Position numbers and translations under genes: made by a program. A stretch of DNA of 64,000 nt from positions 124,001 through 188,000 of the forward strand of contig NZ_BMIK01000005.1 of assembly GCF_014642075.1 (NCBI RefSeq), given 5' to 3'. Shown piece after piece: positions 42,930-50,424 of this stretch. The notes under the pieces were generated by a model, which was given only the letters and a program-made list of their open reading frames with translations, was not told where the DNA came from and did not search any database. How positions within the stretch are numbered: the first letter of the stretch is position 1; each line of letters opens with the position of its first letter. The stretch comes from Parapedobacter defluvii (GTDB lineage Bacteria > Bacteroidota > Bacteroidia > Sphingobacteriales > Sphingobacteriaceae).

Positions 42930-43712
42930 ATGAATAAGATTTTAACAGTACTGATTCTTGTCGGATGCAGTGCGCTATCCTGCAAGAAAGAACATACGGA
43001 GCCTATTGAATCCGGTCTTAACCAACTGGCGGAGGCTTCCATCCCGGATGGCCGTAAAGTCATCCTGTTGGCCGATAAGGAGCAGTTGAGGGTGGGATAC
43101 CAAGCCATTTACCTTCGTATCGAAGATGCGTCGGGCAAGACCGATAAACAGGCAGACGTAAAAGTAACTCCGATGATGGATATGCACACCATGCAGCACA
43201 GCAGTCCCGTCGAACAACCGGTCTATGTTGCGTCACAGGACGTGTACGCCGGAGCTGTGGTCTTTACCATGTCATCCGGTGAAATGGGCACCTGGAAACT
43301 CGCCGTGGAGGTGGATGGCCACCCCGTAGATTTGGACGTGACCGTAGCCGAAGCGGCTGCAGGCAACAGGCCTGTAAGCACATTTGTCGGGACGGACGGG
43401 ACGAGCTATACCATCGCGTTGGTACAACCCCAGGTGCCAAAAACGGGGATGAACGACTTGGAAGTGCTGATCAGCAGCCGAACGGATATGCACCATTTCC
43501 CGCCGGTCAACGGTTTGGAAGTGACCTTCGAGCCGGAGATGCCCTCGATGGGGCATGGTTCGCCCAACAACATCGACCCAACGGGCAACGGCAATGGCCG
43601 CTATCGCGGTAAGGCCAATTTTACGATGACGGGCGACTGGCGGCTGCATTTCACACTGAAGCGGAATGGGGAAACCATCGCCGAGGATGTATACCTTGAC
43701 ATTGTATTTTAA
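42930..43712 (+). CDS. Copper-binding YtkA/FixH-like lipoprotein
   Basis: 260 aa. Lipoprotein signal ending CSALSC (Cys18). Two YtkA-like beta-sandwich repeats follow: about 40-140 with the Met/His cluster MMDMHTMQHSSP, and about 150-260 with EMPSMGHGSPNN and MHHFPP. Met/His motifs of this type bind copper outside the cytoplasm. It sits between the CNGxC protein and an OprC-type TonB receptor and likely passes copper from the receptor into the periplasmic pool (inference). Confidence 0.85.
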   Translation: MNKILTVLILVGCSALSCKKEHTEPIESGLNQLAEASIPDGRKVILLADKEQLRVGYQAIYLRIEDASGKTDKQADVKVTPMMDMHTMQHSSPVEQPVYVASQDVYAGAVVFTMSSGEMGTWKLAVEVDGHPVDLDVTVAEAAAGNRPVSTFVGTDGTSYTIALVQPQVPKTGMNDLEVLISSRTDMHHFPPVNGLEVTFEPEMPSMGHGSPNNIDPTGNGNGRYRGKANFTMTGDWRLHFTLKRNGETIAEDVYLDIVF

Positions 43713-43739
43713 TAAAAATAAATCCATACCTGTCACATC

Positions 43740-45767
43740 ATGATTCGGTTGACAAACTTTTTTTGGGGAATCTTCCTGTTTCCATTCGCTGTATCTGCGC
43801 AGCATGTACCGATGCCGGCCGATAGCAACTTGAAGAACGTCTTGCTGCATGAGGTTGTCGTGCTGCGCCAGCAGGGTGTTTCGGAGGCGGACCAGCAAGA
43901 ACACCGGGCGGGCCTGCAGGCACAGACGGACAATTTATTGGCAGATATTCCCGGCGTGCAGCTTGTACGCCGGGGAAATTATGCCTGGGAGCCTACCATT
44001 CGCAGTCTGAATGCCGGCCAGATCAACGTCACCATCGATGGGATGCATATCTTTGGTGCCTGTACGGATCGCATGGATCCCGTGAGCTCCTACATTGAAC
44101 CCAACAACCTGAAAAGCATTGCGGTCAGCCTCGGCCCCGACTATGGCAACCACGGCGGGACTGTCGGCGGTGGGATCAACTTTAAATTAAATACCCCCCA
44201 GCTCCGTTCCTTAAGCCGGGTAAGCGGAATGGTCGGCACCGGATACGAGAGCAATGCCCAAGGGGTGCAGACGCTCGCCTCAATGGCATACAGCGGTGAA
44301 CGGTTTGCGCTCAATGCCAATGGCATTTTTCGCAGGGCGGCTAATTACCAGGCGGCCGGGGGAGAGGAAGTCCTATTTTCGCAGTACCGGAAATGGAATG
44401 TCGCACTATCAGGCCGCTACCAGCTCGATCGTCGCCACTCGCTGGAAGCCAGCTATATCCAAGATGAGGGCAGGGACATCGGCTACCCGGCACTGAGTAT
44501 GGATGTCGCTTTCGCGAACGCCAAGATCGGTTCTCTATCCCACCACTACCACGGCCACGAGGGAAGATTAGCCCATGTGGAGACCAAACTGTATTATAAT
44601 TTCATCGACCACGCGATGGACGACACCAAGCGGCCCGCTGAGCAGGTACCGATGCATATGGACATGCCCGGTAAGTCTTGGACCGGAGGTTTTTATAGCG
44701 AGACTTCCTACCACCTGCACGCAAAACATGTACTCAACGCCCGCATCAGCGGCTACCGCAACCGCTTAACGGCTGATATGACCATGTATCCCCACAGCGG
44801 TGCGCCCATGTATATGTACACCATACCGGATGCACAGCGAAGCTTCCTGGGGCTTGATGTGTCAGACCATATCTGTATCACCGATCGCTTGGATTTGGCC
44901 GTCAACGGCACCTTGAGCTACAACAGTTCGATCATCTACAGCGAGGCTGGCAAGGCCCAGTTATCGGGCGTCGTACCCGGCAATCCGGATCGGGAAGATT
45001 TCCTGTGGAGTGCCAACCTGAAAACCTACTATCGATTTTCTCCGGCTTGGCAACTTTCGGTGAATGTGGGCAAGACCATGCGTGTGGCGTCGTTGCAGGA
45101 ATATTATGCGTTCTATATTTTCAACAGGTTGGATGGTTTTGATTACATCGGCAATGCGCAACTGGCAGATGAACGGGCCGTCAATACCAACCTTGGACTC
45201 ACCTTCCAGCGGGGAATATTCCGGGTGGAGGCAACGGGTTTCGGCTACTTCTTCTCGGATTACATTGCCGGGCGTATTTTGCCCGATTACAACGTGATGA
45301 CCATTGGGGCCAACGGCGTGAAGCAATACCAGAACATCGGCAAGGCGACGCTTTACGGCGGTGAACTGGCGGTGGGGATGCAGCTCAGTGAGCAGGTCAG
45401 GTTCAGCAGTGTCAATACCTACACCCGGGGCCAGGATGCTGATGGCTATGCCTTGCCCTTGGTCAGCCCCTTTCAATCCATCAATACCGTATTCACACAC
45501 GTAAGGGGGTATCATTTCCATGCCGAAATGGAAACCGCAGCGGCGCAACGGCATGTTTCTTTCGAGCGGTACGGTGAGACGGAGACGCCTTCTTCCACGG
45601 TGTTCAACGTTGGTGTCCGGAAAGTCTTTGCCATTGGGAAAATGGGCTTGAATACCGCGCTACGGGTTGAGAATGTATTTGATCGCTATTATCACCGCCA
45701 CTTGGATATCATGAAAATCGCCCGGCCGGGCAGGAATGTAGTGATGCAGGTAGCGGTGGAATTTTAA
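43740..45767 (+). CDS. TonB-dependent copper receptor (OprC/NosA type)
   Basis: 675 aa. Signal peptide ends AVSAQ; plug domain about 35-150 (LLADIPGVQLVRRGNYAWEP...), then a 22-strand-type barrel ending MQVAVEF. The copper-site motif of OprC, CxxxM plus HxM, is intact: C108-TDR-M112 in the plug and H291-A-M293 in the barrel, 183 residues apart (180 in OprC, from memory). Extra Met/His clusters (VPMHMDMPGK, GAPMYMYTIPD) support copper. In Pseudomonas the homologue NosA was linked to NosZ copper supply; proximity to the nos cluster here supports the same job. Confidence 0.92.
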   Translation: MIRLTNFFWGIFLFPFAVSAQHVPMPADSNLKNVLLHEVVVLRQQGVSEADQQEHRAGLQAQTDNLLADIPGVQLVRRGNYAWEPTIRSLNAGQINVTIDGMHIFGACTDRMDPVSSYIEPNNLKSIAVSLGPDYGNHGGTVGGGINFKLNTPQLRSLSRVSGMVGTGYESNAQGVQTLASMAYSGERFALNANGIFRRAANYQAAGGEEVLFSQYRKWNVALSGRYQLDRRHSLEASYIQDEGRDIGYPALSMDVAFANAKIGSLSHHYHGHEGRLAHVETKLYYNFIDHAMDDTKRPAEQVPMHMDMPGKSWTGGFYSETSYHLHAKHVLNARISGYRNRLTADMTMYPHSGAPMYMYTIPDAQRSFLGLDVSDHICITDRLDLAVNGTLSYNSSIIYSEAGKAQLSGVVPGNPDREDFLWSANLKTYYRFSPAWQLSVNVGKTMRVASLQEYYAFYIFNRLDGFDYIGNAQLADERAVNTNLGLTFQRGIFRVEATGFGYFFSDYIAGRILPDYNVMTIGANGVKQYQNIGKATLYGGELAVGMQLSEQVRFSSVNTYTRGQDADGYALPLVSPFQSINTVFTHVRGYHFHAEMETAAAQRHVSFERYGETETPSSTVFNVGVRKVFAIGKMGLNTALRVENVFDRYYHRHLDIMKIARPGRNVVMQVAVEF

Positions 45768-45807
45768 GTGTTGAAGTTTTTGCTTCGTGCAGTGTCGACT
45801 TAAGAAA

Positions 45808-47007
45808 CTAGCCGTTGATTAACCCCGGTTTGGCGACTTTCATGCCGGTGATGTACAGCACGATGCTGGCAGCAAATAATAAACAGAAAGGTATTTCCCA
45901 GTTTCCAGTCAAGTCGTGCAACGCGCCGAATAATGGCGGTCCCATCGCAGAAAGGGCGTATCCAAGGGATTGCGCCATCCCCGAAATCCGGGCAGCATCC
46001 CGGGTGGTTTCCGTTCGGAGGACGAACCACATCATGACCAAACTGAATGCAAGTCCGGTGCCCAGGCCAAAAAGAATCACAGCAGGGATGATGAACTGTG
46101 TCCTCCACCCGATGATTAATATAACGCTCAGAACCAATGTGCCACCAATAAACCAAAGCAGGGGTGTGTGATCCTTTAAACGGCCGATAAGGATGGGGCC
46201 CACGAACATAATGGGAAGCTGGGTGAACTGAATGAACGAGAGCACCCATCCCGATCTTTCAGATGCCATGCCCCATTCTTGCAGCACGACCGGCAGCCAC
46301 GCTACGGAACAATAGAAAAGCAGTGACTGGAGACCCATAAAAATCGTGATACACCAGGCAAGTCGGGATTTGAGCATGGACCTATCCTTTTGCGGGTGGG
46401 TTACGGAATTACCATGCGGCGTTTTCCCCCCGTTGCGCAATAGCTGTGGAATCCAAAAGAGGATGGAGATGACCGCAAAAACCAACCATACACCGATTGA
46501 ACCTTTCCAACCCCTGCCGGTCCAGTTGCCAATGGCAATGCTGAATCCCGAGGCCAGGGATGCGGTGATATTCATCGCGACGCTGTAAATACCTGTGACC
46601 AAACCGATTTTTCCGGGAAACCATCGTTTGATAAACGGAGGTACGAGTACGTTGCCAAACGCGATGCCACAACCTATGAGTGCCGTTCCGGAAAATAACA
46701 GCACCGCGTTGGATGAAGTTCGGATGAATAGCCCCAAACCAATAGCCCAGATAGCTGCCCAGAGGATCGTTTCTATGCTCCACTTTTCGGCTAATTTTGG
46801 TGCAATGGGGGAGAGGAGTGCAAACGCCAGCAGCGGTATCGTGGTGATGAGTCCCGTCAACGTATTGGAAAGGTGCAGCGCCGCCTGGATTTGTGGAACC
46901 ACTGGCCCTACACTGGTAATGGGGGCACGTAGGTTGGAAGCTATTAAGACAATACCGATAAGCAGTATGATTTTCCCAAACCGTGTTATCTCTGACGTTT
47001 TCTCCAT
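45808..47007 (-). CDS. MFS transporter, CynX/NimT family
   Basis: 399 aa, twelve membrane helices, with the family start LIASNLRAPITSVGPVVPQIQAAL and the central loop about residues 195-210. CynX/NimT members are linked to cyanate or 2-nitroimidazole efflux in E. coli; the natural substrate here is unknown. It is convergent with the copper receptor gene (40 bp between stops) and divergent from nrdD. Confidence 0.9.
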   Translation of the reverse strand: MEKTSEITRFGKIILLIGIVLIASNLRAPITSVGPVVPQIQAALHLSNTLTGLITTIPLLAFALLSPIAPKLAEKWSIETILWAAIWAIGLGLFIRTSSNAVLLFSGTALIGCGIAFGNVLVPPFIKRWFPGKIGLVTGIYSVAMNITASLASGFSIAIGNWTGRGWKGSIGVWLVFAVISILFWIPQLLRNGGKTPHGNSVTHPQKDRSMLKSRLAWCITIFMGLQSLLFYCSVAWLPVVLQEWGMASERSGWVLSFIQFTQLPIMFVGPILIGRLKDHTPLLWFIGGTLVLSVILIIGWRTQFIIPAVILFGLGTGLAFSLVMMWFVLRTETTRDAARISGMAQSLGYALSAMGPPLFGALHDLTGNWEIPFCLLFAASIVLYITGMKVAKPGLING

Positions 47008-47174
47008 GATCTATCGACGAAAGTAGAGCCTGCCGCTGCTACGCCCGCGAAAGTAACGCTAATTTGTGTCATCTGGTTGGCAACCGCATCTATTTTGACA
47101 GTAGGATTATTGATCGGATACCGAACGGGTTATCCACAACGCCATCCTGTTGTGAATATCTTTTCTCCCCGATT

Positions 47175-47218
47175 GTGCGCGTAGTCATAAAGGCGACCGG
47201 GGAAGTGGGGTAATTTTG
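47175..47218 (+). promoter_or_regulatory. Promoter and activator-like dyad of nrdD
   Basis: -7 box TAATTTTG at 47211-47218, only 6 bp before the ATG at 47225, so the mRNA would be leaderless or nearly so. An imperfect dyad GTGC-N6-TCAT (47175-47188) is centred 29.5 bp upstream of the -7 box, the same place as in the 608-aa and nos promoters. Confidence 0.45.
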
Positions 47219-47224
47219 TGTGAT

Positions 47225-49348
47225 ATGGAAAAATACGTCATCAAACGAAGCGGGGCTTACGAACCCTTTATGCCTTATAAGATCAACGATGCCATCGAGA
47301 AAGGATTCGAAAGTGTATCCCAGCAGCCGGATAAGACGGCGTTCGACGCCGTAATGGCGTCGTTGGACACCAAGGATACCTGGGCGGTGGAGGAAATCCA
47401 GGACTGCATCGAAAAGGTACTTTATGAACGGCGCCACTTTGAAGCAATGCGCTCCTTCATGCTGTACCGGCACACCCGTAAACTCCAGCGTGAGCATATC
47501 CATGGCTTCAACGAAGACACCACTTACGTAGACAGTACGCAAACCATCGAAGAATACATCAGCCAAACAGACTGGCGCATCAACGCCAACGCGAACGTTT
47601 CCTATTCCAGTGCCGGGCTGATCAACAATACGGCAGGTAAGGTGATTGCTAACTATTGGCTGGATAAGGTATACAGCAAGGAAGAGGGATACGCGCACCG
47701 CAACGGAGATATCCATATCCACGACCTCGACTGCCTCACCGGCTACTGCGCCGGATGGAGCCTGCGCGTATTGCTCAACGAGGGGTTCAATGGCGTACGT
47801 GGGCGGGTGGAAAGCCGGCCGCCATCCCACTTCCGCGAAGCCCTCGGACAGATGGCCAATTTCCTGGGTATCCTGCAGAGTGAATGGGCGGGCGCACAGG
47901 CGTTCAGTTCGTTCGACACCTATTTGGCTCCCTATGTGTTCAAGGACCGGCTGCCCTATACCGAAGTGTTAAAAGCCATCCGCAGTTTTGTTTACAACGT
48001 AAACGTGCCGGCGCGCTGGGGGCAATCGCCGTTTACTAATATTACGTTGGACTGGAATGTGCCGGACGATCTGAAGGATCAGATACCGACCAAAAAGGAC
48101 ATACACCTCTTTGCAGGATTGCAAGACGAAGAACTGCTGCAAGAGGCACGGCAACGCGGTGCCTCCTCGCTGGAAGACCTGTGCTATCGGCATTTCCAAT
48201 CAGAAATGGACCTGATCAACAAAGCGTATTATACGGTGATGACAGAAGGTGATGCCAACGGGCAGCCTTTCACGTTTCCCATTCCTACGGTCAATATCAC
48301 GGAGGACTTCGACTGGGCAAGTGAAAATGCCACCCTGCTCTTTGAGAATACTGCCAAGATCGGCTCATCCTACTTCCAAAACTTTGTAGGGAGCCAGTAT
48401 ATGCTGGACGAATCGGGCAACCGCGTGGAAAACCCGGAAGCATATAAACCCAATGCCGTGCGGAGCATGTGCTGCCGGTTGCAGCTCGACCTGCGGGAAT
48501 TGCTCAAACGCGGGAACGGCCTGTTCGGCAGCGCTGAGATGACCGGCAGCATCGGGGTGGTCACCGTCAACATGGCACGCCTGGGCTACCTGTACCGGGG
48601 CGACAAGGCGGGGTTGTACCAGCGGCTTGACCACTGGCTTTACCTCGCCAAATCTACCTTGGAAAAAAAGCGGAAATTCATCCAGGAGCTGTATGACCGC
48701 GGATTATATCCCTATACCAAGCGCTACCTGCCGCATTTCCGCAACCATTTTTCTACCATCGGCGTCAACGGCATGAATGAGATGATACGGAATTTTACGG
48801 GAGACCGCGATGATATCGTTTCACAAAGCGGGATGGCTTTCGCCATCGACATCCTCGAGCACATCCGCATGCGCATGCGGGAATTCCAGGAAAGCACCGG
48901 AAACCTATACAACCTGGAAGCCACACCGGCCGAAGGGACGACCTATCGATTTGCCAAAGAGGATAAAAAGCGGTTTCCGGATATCCTGCAGGCGGGGCAG
49001 GGCGAAAATATTTACTATACCAACAGCTCGCAACTGCCTGTAGACCATACCGAAGATCCGTTTGAAGCCCTGCTGTTGCAGGATACGCTGCAATGCAAAT
49101 ATACCGGTGGTACGGTACTGCACCTGTATATGAGCGAGCGGATCAGCTCGCCAGAGGCCTGCCGTAACTTCGTGCGGACGGTGATCAGCCATTTCAAACT
49201 GCCCTATATCACCGTCACGCCGGTATTCAGCATCTGCCCCGTGCATGGGTACCTCAATGGCGAGCATGAGTACTGTCCGAAATGCGACGATCTAATTTTA
49301 GCCACTCACCAAAATTCAATACAAGATGGATATACAACAGCAACATGA
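47225..49348 (+). CDS. nrdD: Anaerobic ribonucleoside-triphosphate reductase, main part
   Basis: 707 aa from ATG 47225. N-terminal ATP-cone (MEKYVIKRSGAYEPFMPYKI...), then the ten-stranded barrel with HIHDLDCLTGYCAGWSL, the catalytic cysteine region RSMCCRLQLDLREL, and the C-terminal zinc site CPVHGYLNGEHEYCPKC. The enzyme makes dNTPs without oxygen, using a glycyl radical. The usual C-terminal glycyl-radical segment (RVxGY...FNxGK) is missing: this ORF stops 24 codons after the zinc site, and the missing segment is encoded in the overlapping next ORF in another frame. Confidence 0.93.
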   Translation: MEKYVIKRSGAYEPFMPYKINDAIEKGFESVSQQPDKTAFDAVMASLDTKDTWAVEEIQDCIEKVLYERRHFEAMRSFMLYRHTRKLQREHIHGFNEDTTYVDSTQTIEEYISQTDWRINANANVSYSSAGLINNTAGKVIANYWLDKVYSKEEGYAHRNGDIHIHDLDCLTGYCAGWSLRVLLNEGFNGVRGRVESRPPSHFREALGQMANFLGILQSEWAGAQAFSSFDTYLAPYVFKDRLPYTEVLKAIRSFVYNVNVPARWGQSPFTNITLDWNVPDDLKDQIPTKKDIHLFAGLQDEELLQEARQRGASSLEDLCYRHFQSEMDLINKAYYTVMTEGDANGQPFTFPIPTVNITEDFDWASENATLLFENTAKIGSSYFQNFVGSQYMLDESGNRVENPEAYKPNAVRSMCCRLQLDLRELLKRGNGLFGSAEMTGSIGVVTVNMARLGYLYRGDKAGLYQRLDHWLYLAKSTLEKKRKFIQELYDRGLYPYTKRYLPHFRNHFSTIGVNGMNEMIRNFTGDRDDIVSQSGMAFAIDILEHIRMRMREFQESTGNLYNLEATPAEGTTYRFAKEDKKRFPDILQAGQGENIYYTNSSQLPVDHTEDPFEALLLQDTLQCKYTGGTVLHLYMSERISSPEACRNFVRTVISHFKLPYITVTPVFSICPVHGYLNGEHEYCPKCDDLILATHQNSIQDGYTTAT

Positions 49349-49508
49349 CCTGGTTTTGCAGCAAAATCAGGAGAAGCGTAGCAAATGCTTGGTTTACACA
49401 CGGGTTATGGGATATCATCGCCCGGTAGAAAGTTTCAATATCGGGAAGAAGGGGGAACATCGGCAACGCATGCATTTTACCGAACGAAGTGCCGACACCC
49501 ATCTATAA
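49326..49508 (+). CDS. Stand-alone glycyl-radical segment of anaerobic RNR
   Basis: 60 aa starting at ATG 49326, overlapping the nrdD end by 23 bp and the nrdG start by 20 bp. The core CLVYTRVMGYHRPVESFNIG and KKGEHRQRMHF aligns with the radical-bearing end of NrdD proteins (E. coli RRVCGYLG...FNAGKQEEVKRR); G29 is the expected radical glycine. It would have to dock into the 707-aa subunit, as the spare-part protein GrcA does for pyruvate formate-lyase. Two readings are possible: a natural gene split or a frameshift (real, programmed or a sequencing error) in a single gene. The proper ATG and the smooth overlap favour a natural split. Confidence 0.8.
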   Translation: MDIQQQHDLVLQQNQEKRSKCLVYTRVMGYHRPVESFNIGKKGEHRQRMHFTERSADTHL

Positions 49509-50166
49509 CATTACCCCCTTCACGTTATTGGACTACCCGGGCAGAACAGCCTGCATCCTTTGGTTTGCAGGCTGTAACATGCGTTGCGTGTATTGCTATA
49601 ATCCCGATATCGTGCTGGGAAAAGGCCGTCTGTCCATTGCCGAGGCGTTGACGTTCCTCCGGTCGCGCCAGGGATTGCTGCAGGGAGTGGTGTTGAGCGG
49701 GGGTGAATGCACATTGCATCCCACGATTTTTCCGTTGCTTGAAACCGTTAAGGAATATGGCTTTGACGTGAAAATCGACACCAACGGTTCACGACCAAGG
49801 GTACTGGAAGAGTTGATGACCCGGCAACTGGTTGATTACGTTGCCCTGGATTTCAAGGCACTGGAACATCGGTTCCACGCCGTTACCAAATCGGGATTGT
49901 TTTCGGAGTTTGTCGAAAGCCTATCCTTGCTCAACCGTTCGGATGTATCGTTTGAGGTGCGGACAACGGTGCACAGCGATTTAATTGGTTTGGCAGACCT
50001 GCAAGAGATGGTCAAGTTTTTACAGCATGTGGATTACAGGGGGAGGTATTACATCCAGCATTACGTAAATGGGGTGCCGGTACTGGGTGGGTTGGGACGG
50101 TCCGAAAAAAATGAACGTTTATCAACGTTGTCTACCGACCAAATTCAAATTGTGATTCGGGAATAG
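49489..50166 (+). CDS. nrdG: Anaerobic RNR-activating radical SAM protein
   Basis: 225 aa from GTG 49489. Radical SAM cluster motif C-x3-C-x2-C is CNMRCVYC, with LLDYPGRTACILWFAGC before it and VVLSGGECTLHP (GGE motif) after it. It uses S-adenosylmethionine to make the glycyl radical on the reductase. It overlaps the 60-aa glycyl-radical ORF by 20 bp, so reductase, radical segment and activase are translated as one chain. Confidence 0.93.
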   Translation: MPTPIYNITPFTLLDYPGRTACILWFAGCNMRCVYCYNPDIVLGKGRLSIAEALTFLRSRQGLLQGVVLSGGECTLHPTIFPLLETVKEYGFDVKIDTNGSRPRVLEELMTRQLVDYVALDFKALEHRFHAVTKSGLFSEFVESLSLLNRSDVSFEVRTTVHSDLIGLADLQEMVKFLQHVDYRGRYYIQHYVNGVPVLGGLGRSEKNERLSTLSTDQIQIVIRE

Positions 50167-50222
50167 GCAGGTAGGTGTTTCCTTACCAAATAAAAATAAA
50201 TAGGTTATTGTTGCTTCAAGCA

Positions 50223-50277
50223 ATTGGGTAGTAATAGGTACTTTATAGGGATTTCATAGGGACATTATAGGGGAAAA
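50223..50277. repeat. Helically phased 11-bp repeat (ATAGGG core), 5 units
   Basis: ATTGGG, ATAGGT, ATAGGG, ATAGGG, ATAGGG start at 50223, 50234, 50245, 50256 and 50267, spaced exactly 11 bp. Two inverted copies, ACCTAT, follow at 50279 and 50286. Lies in the 258-bp gap between convergent nrdG and carB. Confidence 0.75.
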
Positions 50278-50358
50278 TACCTATAACCTATGAATAATTT
50301 ACGTACTACTTTTCTATAAGCTAATGATAGTAACTGGAATCGATAATGAAAGGATAAT

Positions 50359-50409
50359 AAAACAATACCGTATTCAACATCGAGACGATGCCGAATACGG
50401 TATTGTTTT
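50359..50409. terminator. Strong bidirectional terminator between nrdG and carB
   Basis: Perfect 17-bp stem with arms at 50359-50375 and 50393-50409 (AAAACAATACCGTATTC on the left arm), inner 5-bp stem CATCG/CGATG and AGA loop. The outer AAAA/TTTT makes it work for both convergent genes. Confidence 0.92.
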
Positions 50410-50424
50410 GTTTTAAAGTGACTA

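Noticed and set aside
43272-43904. 210-aa antisense ORF over the YtkA lipoprotein and copper receptor genes
   Set aside because: It lies opposite well-supported genes with clear motifs and shows no domain of its own; a composition shadow.
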